Positions 57,021 to 64,000 of a stretch of 64,000 nt of DNA are shown here, piece after piece. Position 1 is the stretch's first letter. Each line of letters starts with the position of its first letter. Source of the DNA: DATEPR01 sp036502345. Its GTDB lineage: Bacteria > Actinomycetota > Actinomycetes > Mycobacteriales > Pseudonocardiaceae. A model generated the notes under the pieces. That model was not told where the DNA came from. It worked only from the letters and a program-made list of their open reading frames with translations, and did no database searches. The translations under genes and the position numbers were made by a program. The stretch covers positions 1-64,000 of the forward strand of contig DASXYT010000091.1 in the NCBI GenBank assembly GCA_036502345.1. Reading direction: 5' to 3'.

Positions 57021-57820
57021 GCGCGCCGGCCTTCGAGCAGTTGGGACTGCGCCACGTCAGCGTCTCGATCGAGGCGCCGTGCGTGGCGCACGTCGAACTC
57101 AACCGGCCGCCGGTGAACGCCGTCGACCAGGCGATGTACGTCGAACTGCGGGACGTGTTCAGCCGGTTCCACGAGTTGCTGCCGACGGTGCGGGTGCTGG
57201 TGCTGTCCGGGCGTGGCAGGCACTTCTGCGCCGGCAACGACCTGCACGAGTTCGGCGAGATGACCGAGCGGAACGCGTCGTCGCGGATGAGGTCGGTCCG
57301 GGAGGCGTTCGCGTCGATCTACGAGTGCCCGATCCCCACCATCGCCGCCGTGCACGGCTCGGCGCTGGGCACCGGGACCGCGATCGCCGCCTGCTGCGAC
57401 CTGATCGTGTGCGCCGACAGCGCGATGCTCGGTACCCCTGAGGTCGGGGTCGGCGTCATGGGCGGTGCCCGGCATCTCGCGCGCATCGTCCCCGAGCACG
57501 TCATGCGGCAGATGTACTTCACCGGCGACCCCGTGCCGGCGAGGGACGTCGTCGGCTACGGCGGCATCAGCGCTGTCGTCCCCGACGACCGGCTGCTCGT
57601 CGAGGCGTTCCGGCTGGCAGGCCGGATCGCCCGGCACAGCGGTGCCGTGCTGCGGCAGGCCAAGGACAGCCTCAACCGCACCGAGTTCATGGAACTGCGG
57701 GCAGGCTACGAGGCAGAGCAGCAGGCAACAGTGCGCCTGGCCGGTCACCGCGACTCCGTCGAGGCCCGCCGTGCCCTGCTGGACCGCCGGCCACCGTCCT
57801 ATGTCGACGAACCGAGCTGA
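57017..57820 (+). CDS. Enoyl-CoA hydratase/isomerase family protein
   Basis: A 267-residue crotonase-fold protein. The oxyanion-hole parts are SGRGRHFCAGNDLHEFGEM and VHGSALGTGTAIAACCDLIV, followed by LGTPEVGVGVMGGARHLARI where the catalytic PE is present and a second acid is not. Substrate open. GTG 57017 overlaps the preceding stop (GTGA), and the cyclase gene starts 2 nt after its stop, so the genes are coupled. It is a distant paralogue of the one at 44526. Confidence 0.88.
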   Translation: MSAPAFEQLGLRHVSVSIEAPCVAHVELNRPPVNAVDQAMYVELRDVFSRFHELLPTVRVLVLSGRGRHFCAGNDLHEFGEMTERNASSRMRSVREAFASIYECPIPTIAAVHGSALGTGTAIAACCDLIVCADSAMLGTPEVGVGVMGGARHLARIVPEHVMRQMYFTGDPVPARDVVGYGGISAVVPDDRLLVEAFRLAGRIARHSGAVLRQAKDSLNRTEFMELRAGYEAEQQATVRLAGHRDSVEARRALLDRRPPSYVDEPS

Positions 57821-57821
57821 G

Positions 57822-58673
57822 ATGGCAGACGACGACTACCTGTTCGCACACCGGAACTGGGGCCGGTGGGGTGCGGCCGACGAGCGGGGCGCGGTGAACC
57901 TGGTGACGCAGGAGCGCAGCCGCTCGGCCGCGACCCTGGTGCGCAGCGGTGAGTCGATCTCGTTGTCCAGGCAGCTGGTCCCGCCTTCTCGGGGCGTCGA
58001 ACTCGGGACCCCGGGCGTGGTGACCGAGCACCTGGCCGGCCGCTACCACGGGTCGACGGTGACCCACGTCGACGCGTTGTGCCATGTCTGGTCGGGCGAG
58101 GGCATGTGGGGTGGCAGGACAGCGGCGGTCGAGATCGGCTGCGACGGCTCCGAGTGGGCCGATGTGGCGAACATGCGTGACGGGATCGTCACCAGAGGAG
58201 TCCTGCTCGACATCCCGGCTCTTCGTGGTGAACCGTACGTCTCGACCGACCGACCGGTCTCCGCTGTCGAGCTCGACGCTGCCGCGTCGCGGCAGGGCGT
58301 CGAGGTGCGGACCGGTGACGCTCTGGTCCTGTACTGCGGACGAGACGTCCTGGAGGCGCAGGGCCACGAATACCAGGACCCGAACGGCGAACGGGCCGGC
58401 GTCGGCGAGTCGTGCGTGCGGTTCGTCCGCGAGCACGACGTGGCGCTGGTGCTGTGGGACATGTTGGAGGCGCGGTCCGACCAGCATGTGCCCTTCGGCG
58501 CGATGCACGGCGTGCTGTGGGCGTTCGGCGTGCCACTGGTGGACAACTGCGATCTCGGCCGGCTGGTGGCGCGGTGCCGCGCCGAGGGTCGCTACGAGTT
58601 CCTGCTGATGCTCGCGCCACTGGTACTCGCAGGCGGCACCGGTTCACCGGTGAACCCGCTGGCCGTGTTGTGA
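57822..58673 (+). CDS. Cyclase family protein (kynurenine formamidase-like hydrolase)
   Basis: A 283-residue metal-dependent hydrolase of the cyclase family (PF04199). The signature HGSTVTHVDALCHVW holds the H-x-G-T-H-x-D-like zinc ligands, and LVLYCGRDVLE and ALVLWDMLEA are further core strands. Relatives open cyclic amides or lactones, or hydrolyse N-formylkynurenine. So a ring-opening hydrolysis step is plausible here. ATG 57822 is 1 nt after the previous stop. It is followed by an HMGL-like lyase. Confidence 0.87.
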   Translation: MADDDYLFAHRNWGRWGAADERGAVNLVTQERSRSAATLVRSGESISLSRQLVPPSRGVELGTPGVVTEHLAGRYHGSTVTHVDALCHVWSGEGMWGGRTAAVEIGCDGSEWADVANMRDGIVTRGVLLDIPALRGEPYVSTDRPVSAVELDAAASRQGVEVRTGDALVLYCGRDVLEAQGHEYQDPNGERAGVGESCVRFVREHDVALVLWDMLEARSDQHVPFGAMHGVLWAFGVPLVDNCDLGRLVARCRAEGRYEFLLMLAPLVLAGGTGSPVNPLAVL

Positions 58674-58694
58674 AACAGGACAGGAGTTGACGTC

Positions 58695-60041
58695 ATGGAA
58701 AAGCCGACAGTGTTCACCGAGGACGACCTGGCCAAGATCCGGAAGGGCCTGGACGGCTACCGGGTGCCGGGCGCGTACGAGCCGGGCAGGTGGATGGTCA
58801 GCAAGTACACCCGGGACGAGCGCATCCTGGACAAGCGGCTGCCGGCGAACGTGATCTTCCGGGACATGACGTTGCGCGTCGTCGAGCAGATCTCCGGTGT
58901 CTCGCTCTCGGCGGACGACCGCATCACGTTCCTGCGGGCCATCGCGGCCACCGGGATCGCGTCGATCCAGCCGTCGGCATTCCGCCGTGGGCACGACCTG
59001 GCGTTCATGAAGCGCGAGGCCGAGGCGATCCGGGACGTCAACCCGAACTGCGAGATCGTCTACGGCGGCCTGTCCACCGAGGCCGAGTTGGAGCTCGCGG
59101 CCGAGGCGGGCTACGACGCCGTCGACGTGTGGTCGACGTTCCTCGGTGACGTGGCTCCCAGCTGTGCGGGCGCCGTCTATCACCGGGCGTGGCAGGAGCG
59201 CGAGTGGCGCGATCTTCGCTTCCCGAAGCGGCCGGAGGACCAGGTGGCCCGCTCGGTGCGGTTCATCGAACTGGCCGACAAGTACGGCATCCACATCGGC
59301 GGTGCCGTCAACCTGCTGTCCTTCTGTGACGAGTCCTATGTCGATCTGTACGTCCGGACGGTCGCCGCCGCCGGCTGCAAGGAGGTCGTGCTCGCCGACG
59401 GGGCGGGCGGGGTCAGCCCCGAGGTCTTCGGTCACCTGGTCGGCGTCGCCAAGGCAGCCGCCCCGGACGTCACGATCGGCGTGCACACGCACAACAACTT
59501 CGGCACCGGCATCTCGGCGGCCGTCGAGTCGATCAAGGCGGGGGCCACGCTGATCGAGGTGTCGGTCAACGGTTACGAGGAGCACCCCGGCAACCCCGAC
59601 CTCGCTACGCTCGCCATCGCGCTGCGGGCGCTGTACGGCGTCGACAGCGGGATCGACCTCAGCAGGATGTGGGAGCTGGCCCGGCTCGGCGAGGACCTGA
59701 CCGGCCTCACCCTGGAGCGCAACCACCCCGTCGTCGGCATCGCGATCTACACCGGTGGTGGCGGTGACGAGTACGTCCAGGAGCACCACGTCGATCCGCT
59801 GATCCACGCGTCCATCGCTCCGGAGGCGATCGGCGGTAGCCGGCAGGTCGACGTCGGCGTCACCACCGGCCCCTTCACCATGTGGGACAAGCTCGACGAG
59901 TTGGGTATCGACGTGGACAGCCGGGAGATCGTGGAGAAGGTGCTCGGGCTGTGCAAGGAACGGCTGGCAGCGGCCGACCACGGGATCGACGACGACGACA
60001 TCCGTGCCGTGGCCGCCGAGGTGCTCGGCAGCCGTGTGTGA
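58695..60041 (+). CDS. HMGL-like (pyruvate carboxyltransferase-fold) lyase/aldolase
   Basis: A 448-residue TIM-barrel protein of the HMGL-like family. IFRDMTLRVVEQ (Arg56, Asp57) is the metal- and enolate-binding strand, VYGGLSTEAELELAAEAG, EVVLADGAGGVSPEVFGHLV and IGVHTHNNFGTG (metal-binding HxH) complete the site. Such enzymes make or break C-C bonds next to a carboxylate, with acetyl-CoA or pyruvate. AGGAG lies 9 nt before the ATG. A 153-nt gap with a MITE-like element follows, so it may end the transcript. Confidence 0.87.
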   Translation: MEKPTVFTEDDLAKIRKGLDGYRVPGAYEPGRWMVSKYTRDERILDKRLPANVIFRDMTLRVVEQISGVSLSADDRITFLRAIAATGIASIQPSAFRRGHDLAFMKREAEAIRDVNPNCEIVYGGLSTEAELELAAEAGYDAVDVWSTFLGDVAPSCAGAVYHRAWQEREWRDLRFPKRPEDQVARSVRFIELADKYGIHIGGAVNLLSFCDESYVDLYVRTVAAAGCKEVVLADGAGGVSPEVFGHLVGVAKAAAPDVTIGVHTHNNFGTGISAAVESIKAGATLIEVSVNGYEEHPGNPDLATLAIALRALYGVDSGIDLSRMWELARLGEDLTGLTLERNHPVVGIAIYTGGGGDEYVQEHHVDPLIHASIAPEAIGGSRQVDVGVTTGPFTMWDKLDELGIDVDSREIVEKVLGLCKERLAAADHGIDDDDIRAVAAEVLGSRV

Positions 60042-60045
60042 CCTA

Positions 60046-60207
60046 GGGGGTGTTTCACAAGCCCGCTTTCCGGCTGCGCGACGCCCAGGCACACCATCAG
60101 CGGCGTTGTCGTCGTCGCCGGTACAACAGAGGTACCGGCTCCTCCTCCGCCTTGCAGCTGGCGCACCTGGCCCCCGCTCGCACGGAGAAGGCTCATGAAA
60201 CACCCCC
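60046..60207. mobile_element. MITE-like 162-bp element with 12-bp terminal inverted repeats
   Basis: GGGGGTGTTTCA at 60046-60057 and its exact complement at 60196-60207 bound 162 bp (17-18 bp if two mismatches are allowed). Inside, at 60117-60139, GCCGGTAC and GTACCGGC form an 8-bp hairpin. No transposase frame fits. No clear target duplication was found (TA at left, TT at right). The right repeat contains the ATG and first codons of the next gene. Other copies were not found in the window. Confidence 0.55.
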
Positions 60208-61007
60208 TTGGCCGGTTCGGCGTCTGGTGCACTGCCGACGAGATCACCCCCGACCTGGCCGTCGAGATCGAACGGCTCGGGTACGGGACGATCTGGATCG
60301 GCCGTGCCGACGGTGACCTCGGCCAGGTCGAGCGGCTGTTGGACGCGACGAGCACGGTCGTCGTCGCCACCGGGATCGTGAACATCTGGCGGTTCCCGGG
60401 CGACTCGGTGGCGGCCGCGTACCACCGGGTCGAACGGCGGCACCCCGGCCGGTTGCTGCTCGGTGTCGGGGTCGGTCACCCGGAGACCAACGGTGAGCGC
60501 TACCGCAGGCCCTACACCGCGTTGTGCCGGTACCTCGACGTCCTCGACGCCGCGCAGGTGCCGGCAGCGCGTCGGGTGCTGGCCGCGCTCGGGCCGAGGA
60601 CACTGCGGCTGGCGGCCGAGCGGGCTGCGGGTGCGCATCCGTACCTGGTGCCGGTCGAGCACACCCGGTTCGCGCGGGAAACCATGGGCGCCGACGCCCT
60701 GCTGGCACCCGAGCAGCGCGTCGTGCTGGACACCGACGCCGACCGGGCGCGTGTCCTGGCGCTCGCTGCGGTGTCCGGGCCGCTGAGCAGGGTCAACTAC
60801 GCCGGCAACATGCGGCGGCTGGGTTTCGGCGACGACCCACCGCTCGACCGACTCGTGCGGCACGGCGACCCGGCGGCGGTCGGCGCCGCACTCACCGAGC
60901 ACCTGCTGGCCGGTGCCGATCACGTCGCCGTGCACGTGGTGGGTGAGGACCTGCTGCGTGGCTACCGGATCCTGTCCGACACCCTGATGATGAGGAGTTA
61001 TCCGTGA
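60195..61007 (+). CDS. LLM-class flavin-dependent oxidoreductase (F420 type)
   Basis: A 270-residue luciferase-like protein of the short TIGR03620-like group. EIERLGYGTIWIGRADGD, VVATGIVNIWRFPGDSV, HPGRLLLGVGVGHPETNGE and ADHVAVHVVGEDL are typical. The ATG and the first four or so codons lie inside the inverted repeat of the upstream MITE-like element, so the N-terminus may have been re-formed by insertion. The GGAGAAGG upstream also lies in the element. It overlaps the DUF6282 gene by 4 nt. A paralogue lies at 16423. Confidence 0.82.
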   Translation: MKHPLGRFGVWCTADEITPDLAVEIERLGYGTIWIGRADGDLGQVERLLDATSTVVVATGIVNIWRFPGDSVAAAYHRVERRHPGRLLLGVGVGHPETNGERYRRPYTALCRYLDVLDAAQVPAARRVLAALGPRTLRLAAERAAGAHPYLVPVEHTRFARETMGADALLAPEQRVVLDTDADRARVLALAAVSGPLSRVNYAGNMRRLGFGDDPPLDRLVRHGDPAAVGAALTEHLLAGADHVAVHVVGEDLLRGYRILSDTLMMRSYP

Positions 61008-61888
61008 CGATCTCCGCGGCAGACGCTGTCGTCGCCTCCCGCAGGCTGCTCGAAGGCGCGACCGACATGCACGTCCACACCGCGCCCGACGTCGTGCCGC
61101 GCTCGGTCAACGCGATCGAGGTCGGCGAGGCGGCCAAGGCGGCCGGGATGCGTGCCGTGGTCCTGAAGAGCCACTCGACGGACACGTCGAGCCGGGCCGA
61201 GACGGCCCGCGAGATCACGGGTTTCCCGCTGGTCGGCGGAGTGGTGCTCAACCAGTCGGTCGGTGGGCTCAACGCGGACGCGGTGCGGGAGTCGGCCCGG
61301 CAGGGCGGCAGGGTGGTGTGGCTGCCGACGGCGAGTTCGCGGCACTACATCGAGCACACCAGGGACCATGCGCATCCCCGGTACGAGACGTGGCGGGAAC
61401 GCGCGCTGGTGGCCACCGAGGGCGGCGAGGTGCTGCCCGAGACCGAGGCCGTGCTGCGGGCGGTCTGGCGCGCGGACATGGTGCTCTGCTCGGGGCACAT
61501 CAGTCCGGAAGAGACACTCATAGTCTTCCGCCGTGCTGCCGAGATCGGCATCACGCGAATGACGGTCACACATCCGCACGCGGACTTCGTCGGCGTCTCG
61601 GTGGCACGCATGCGTGAGCTTGCCGAACTGGGTGCTGTCAACGAGATGGTGTACACGTTCGTGACACCGGCGGTGGAGCACACGCAGACCATGGAACACA
61701 TCGCGAGCCAGATCCGGGCGGCCGGGGTGGAGAACTGCTACATCTCCACCGACGGCGGCCAGGCGATCAACCCGGTGCCGACCGAGATGTACCGGCTGTT
61801 CATCGAAGGCCTGCTGCTCAACGGGTTCTCCGAGGACGAGATGGTGCAGTTGGCACAGAAGACACCGGCGCGCTTGTTGCCGGCCTGA
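61004..61888 (+). CDS. DUF6282 amidohydrolase-like protein
   Basis: A 294-residue TIM-barrel protein of the metal-dependent hydrolase class. TDMHVHTAPDVVPRS has the H-x-H metal site, VVLKSHSTDTSSRA the lysine that is often carbamylated, CSGHISPEE and MTVTHPHADFVG further histidines, and CYISTDGGQ the final aspartate. Substrate unknown. GTG 61004 overlaps the previous stop. It is the last gene of the catabolic run. A weak hairpin follows. Confidence 0.85.
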   Translation: MTISAADAVVASRRLLEGATDMHVHTAPDVVPRSVNAIEVGEAAKAAGMRAVVLKSHSTDTSSRAETAREITGFPLVGGVVLNQSVGGLNADAVRESARQGGRVVWLPTASSRHYIEHTRDHAHPRYETWRERALVATEGGEVLPETEAVLRAVWRADMVLCSGHISPEETLIVFRRAAEIGITRMTVTHPHADFVGVSVARMRELAELGAVNEMVYTFVTPAVEHTQTMEHIASQIRAAGVENCYISTDGGQAINPVPTEMYRLFIEGLLLNGFSEDEMVQLAQKTPARLLPA

Positions 61889-61893
61889 CGGTC

Positions 61894-61918
61894 GGCCCTA
61901 CCGCGGCGCCGGTGGGCC
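61894..61918 (+). terminator. Possible hairpin terminator
   Basis: GGCCCTACCG and CGGTGGGCC pair with one bulged base around a 6-nt loop, just after the DUF6282 stop. It is moderate in strength. Confidence 0.4.
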
Positions 61919-61925
61919 AGGGCGC

Positions 61926-61931
61926 TAACGT
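61926..61931 (+). promoter_or_regulatory. -10 element of a leaderless promoter (Ddn-like gene)
   Basis: TAACGT, 6 nt, then ATG 61938. It sits inside GCGCTAACGTTTGCGC (61922-61937), a 16-bp near-palindrome (14 of 16 symmetric) that could be an operator. Confidence 0.4.
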
Positions 61932-61937
61932 TTGCGC

Positions 61938-62372
61938 ATGCCCAGTGACTTCGCCATGAAGACCATGAACGCCGTCCACCGCACCGTGCTCAAGATCAGC
62001 GGCGGCAAGCTCGGCTGGCACGTGTCCGACATGCCGGCGCTGGAACTCACCACGATCGGCCGCAAATCCGGTCAGCCGCGGTCCGTGCTGCTCACCTCGC
62101 CGGTCCAGGAGGGCACCACGCTCGTCGTCGTCGCCTCGCGCGGCGGCGACGACAAGCACCCGGCATGGTTCCTGAACCTGCGTGACAACCCCGACGTGCA
62201 GGTCGCCCTCCAGGGCAAGCCGGCGCGGCCGATGGTGGCCAGGGTGGCGAACGCCGAGGAGCGCGCCCGCCTGTGGCCGCTGGTCGTGGCCGACCACAAG
62301 AACTACGCCGACTACCAGACCAAGACCAAGCGGGAGATCCCGTTGGTGCTGCTGGAAGAGGTGTCAGCCTGA
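61938..62372 (+). CDS. Ddn-type F420-dependent nitroreductase/quinone reductase family protein
   Basis: A 144-residue split-barrel protein of the DUF385/Ddn family. ELTTIGRKSGQPRSVLL (the F420 phosphate-binding strand-loop), VVVASRGGDDKHPAWFLNLR and YADYQTKTKREIPLVLLE are characteristic. In mycobacteria relatives reduce quinones and nitro compounds with F420H2. ATG 61938 is chosen since TAACGT lies 6 nt upstream. It converges on a small membrane-protein gene with 9 nt overlap. Confidence 0.88.
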   Translation: MPSDFAMKTMNAVHRTVLKISGGKLGWHVSDMPALELTTIGRKSGQPRSVLLTSPVQEGTTLVVVASRGGDDKHPAWFLNLRDNPDVQVALQGKPARPMVARVANAEERARLWPLVVADHKNYADYQTKTKREIPLVLLEEVSA

Positions 62373-62543
62373 TACGGGCCTGGTCTCGATCTCGATCTCC
62401 GGCCACGGTGTCAGGCGGAGCTTGATCCGCACATCTCGCCGGGGGTCGGCCAGCAGCCGGAGGACCAGCCAGCCTGCCCAGGTGAGTGTCAGCACGACGA
62501 CCAGGACGAACAACCAGGCGTTACCCGCGAAGAGCGTCGCCAT
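62364..62543 (-). CDS. Small single-span membrane protein
   Basis: A 59-residue protein too short for common gene finders. It starts MATLFAGNAW, has one membrane helix (LFVLVVVLTLTWAGWLVLRLL), then a charged cytoplasmic part (ADPRRDVRIKL and a TPWPEIEIET end). Support comes from AAGGAG 6 nt before the ATG, strong third-position GC bias and a uniform reading frame through the 180 nt. The role is unknown. The stop lies inside the 3' end of the Ddn-like gene. Confidence 0.65.
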   Translation of the reverse strand: MATLFAGNAWLFVLVVVLTLTWAGWLVLRLLADPRRDVRIKLRLTPWPEIEIETRPVSG

Positions 62544-62690
62544 CTCGGCTCCTTGACCGCCAGGGCATCAGATGTTCCCCCAGACGCGGCGGTCCTGCGC
62601 TGTCCCGACCATAGCAACCGCGACGCGTTCGCACATCCACCGATCGAGTCGGCCGGTATCGTGGTGGAGTCGAACAGCGAGGGAGTCGAT

Positions 62691-63248
62691 GTGACGGATC
62701 CGGTGGATCTTCCCGTCCCCGAGGACGACGGCGCGGCCGACCAGCTGCCCGGCACAGCGCTGCCGGCGCTGGAGTTCCTCGGCACGGCCGGCGAGCAGGT
62801 CCGGATCGACCGGTTCGGCCCCGGTCGCACGGTGCTCTACGTCTATCCGCGCACCGGCCGGCCGGACACCGAACTGCCCGACGGGTGGGACGAGATCCCC
62901 GGCGCCCGGGGCTGCACCCCGGAGGCGTGCGCGTTCCGTGACCACCACGCCGACCTGGTCGCCGCGGGTGCCGTCGGGGTGTTCGGTCTGTCCGGTCAGG
63001 ACACCGACTACCAGCGGGAAGCGGTGGAGCGTCTGCGGTTGCCGTTCCAGATGCTCGCCGACCCGACGCTCCGCCTGGCCGACGCGCTCGACCTGCCGAC
63101 GTTCGAGGCCGGCGGGATGACGCTGTACCGCCGGCTGACCATGATCGTCCTGGACGGCGTGATCGAGCACGTGTTCTACCCGGTGTTCCCGCCGAACGAG
63201 CACGCCGAGCAGGTGCTGCGCTGGCTCAAGGACAATCCGCGCGAGTAG
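62691..63248 (+). CDS. Peroxiredoxin (BCP/AhpC-TSA like)
   Basis: A 185-residue thioredoxin-fold peroxidase that reduces peroxides. VLYVYPRTGRPDTELPDGWD leads to ARGCTPEACAFRDHHADL, with the peroxidatic and resolving cysteines spaced as in bacterioferritin comigratory protein (C-x4-C). Then come VFGLSGQDTDYQREAVERL, QMLADPTLRLADAL and a helical C-terminus. GTG 62691 follows GAGGGAG by 5 nt; the frame is open from 62553 without similarity. It converges on the WbsX-type gene with 23 nt overlap. Confidence 0.88.
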   Translation: MTDPVDLPVPEDDGAADQLPGTALPALEFLGTAGEQVRIDRFGPGRTVLYVYPRTGRPDTELPDGWDEIPGARGCTPEACAFRDHHADLVAAGAVGVFGLSGQDTDYQREAVERLRLPFQMLADPTLRLADALDLPTFEAGGMTLYRRLTMIVLDGVIEHVFYPVFPPNEHAEQVLRWLKDNPRE

Positions 63249-64000
63249 GCACCGCCGGACTATGCCCCAGGCCACGTTCCAGAGCTTCGAGAAATGCCCG
63301 GCCGAAGTGCTGGTCGGGTTCCAGCACCGATCCCTCGGCCCATTCGTTCCAGGATTTGACGAAGATCATGTGCGGGTGTCGCATCGCTTGTTCCTGGCGT
63401 GCCGCCGCCGTGACCGCGGTTTCGAAGACACCAGGATCGGGATTGTGCAACAACACGCCTCGTTTGCCGGAACGAGGCGTGTTGTCGAACCCCGGCGCGA
63501 CGCACGGGTGTTGCCGGAAACCCGTGCTGCGCCCGAACAGCAGCCAGTCGGCGTACGCGCTGTCGTAGGCGAAGGCCCTGGGGTTCTCCCGCAGTGGCAA
63601 GCCGGGGAAATCCGACTCCAAGCCGTGCCCCCGAGGTGGCGGGGCCGGGTTCCACACCCCGGCGTCCAGCGGCTGGTCCAGGTCGTACGCCCAGGGGCCG
63701 TCGGTGTCGCCGATCAGGTAGAGGCCCGGCAGGCCGGCGTCCACCGCCAGCTGTCGCCAGAGAACCACCAGCTGCCGCAGGTCAGGAATGTCGCTGGGGC
63801 GGAACAGATAGAGGACCGGGCTGCCGTCGACGGTCAGGTATCGCTCGTCCGTGAAATGCGGGAGCAGATAGTTGAAATGCTTGATGTGATCGGCCTCGCC
63901 GAGATACAGCTGCCGCTGCAGCACCTCGTCACCGCGACCGTGCCACACCCCCGTCCAGCTCTGGTTGGCCCAGCCGAGGCAGTAGCGGTGCGGCAGTTTC
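63226..64000 (-). CDS. WbsX-type (GH99-like) glycan-processing protein, N-terminus outside window
   Basis: About 258 C-terminal codons of a glycosyltransferase WbsX-like/GH99-like protein, which is found in polysaccharide synthesis clusters. The visible part has CLGWANQSWTGVWHGRGDEV, HFTDERYLTVDGSPVLYLFR, LPGLYLIGDTDGPWAYDLD, and the closing HPHMIFVKSWNEWAEGSVLE with the conserved W-N-E-W-A-E-G motif. The 5' end and its context lie to the right. No signal can be judged. The 3' end overlaps the peroxiredoxin gene. Confidence 0.85.
   Translation of the reverse strand, partial: KLPHRYCLGWANQSWTGVWHGRGDEVLQRQLYLGEADHIKHFNYLLPHFTDERYLTVDGSPVLYLFRPSDIPDLRQLVVLWRQLAVDAGLPGLYLIGDTDGPWAYDLDQPLDAGVWNPAPPPRGHGLESDFPGLPLRENPRAFAYDSAYADWLLFGRSTGFRQHPCVAPGFDNTPRSGKRGVLLHNPDPGVFETAVTAAARQEQAMRHPHMIFVKSWNEWAEGSVLEPDQHFGRAFLEALERGLGHSPAVPTRADCP

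Noticed and set aside
58660..58690. Second copy of the MITE end near TGTGAAACAG
   Set aside because: Only about seven bases agree with GGGGGTGTTTCA or its complement and there is no partner repeat.

Overview
The window is high-GC DNA with frequent GTG starts, ATGA and GTGA gene overlaps, F420-linked oxidoreductases, DUF3618/DUF4235 envelope proteins and WXG100-like proteins. These point to a soil actinomycete, most likely Pseudonocardiales; this is inferred from gene content, not from a marker gene. No rRNA, tRNA or CRISPR array was seen.

1-12.8 kb looks like a general-stress region. It holds a catalase (cut by the left edge), a HAD phosphatase, a DUF2795-like protein, a partner-switching set (two STAS antagonists, a GAF-PP2C phosphatase, an RsbW-type kinase), a seven-gene Mrp-type cation/proton antiporter operon, a holin-X/DUF3618/DUF4235 envelope operon, a carboxylate-amine ligase and a patatin. 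Six transcription units here have a GNNT or GTTT/GGTT - N14-17 - GGGTA(C/T/G) element like SigB/SigF promoters, so the switch proteins probably sit beside part of their own regulon.

12.8-24.7 kb is mixed accessory DNA. It has a drug-efflux MFS pump with a TetR gene and twin operators, a divergent LysR/flavin-oxidoreductase pair, VOC and Rieske proteins, a secreted phytase-like esterase, an N-terminally truncated M24 peptidase, a decayed methyltransferase, a secreted GH18 enzyme with a DasR-like site, and a TetR/small membrane protein pair.

24.7-30.6 kb is a polymorphic-toxin operon: YbaB-like protein, WXG100-like protein, RHS-repeat toxin and an Imm26-like immunity protein. 30.7-41.5 kb is a complete L-arabinose regulon: secreted GH54 arabinofuranosidase, LacI-type regulator, araB-araD-araA and a sugar ABC importer. 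A perfect 18-bp operator and a second operator inside the araB start region tie it together.

41.5-62.4 kb is a CoA-dependent catabolic region for an unidentified substrate. It contains a thioesterase, Nudix hydrolase, enoyl-CoA hydratases, CoA transferase, MmgE/PrpD protein, IclR regulator, a NitT/TauT-type ABC importer, three acyl-CoA dehydrogenases (two probably forming a heteromer), an isocitrate/isopropylmalate dehydrogenase homologue that has lost its catalytic residues, a cyclase-family hydrolase, an HMGL-like lyase, an F420-type oxidoreductase whose start codon lies in the end of a MITE-like element, and a DUF6282 amidohydrolase. The window ends with a Ddn-type reductase, an unlisted 59-residue membrane protein, a peroxiredoxin and the 3' part of a WbsX-type gene. 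Three genes show decay (M24 peptidase, methyltransferase, a luciferase-like oxidoreductase). Leaderless promoters (TANNNT, 6-7 nt, ATG/GTG) are common and helped choose starts.
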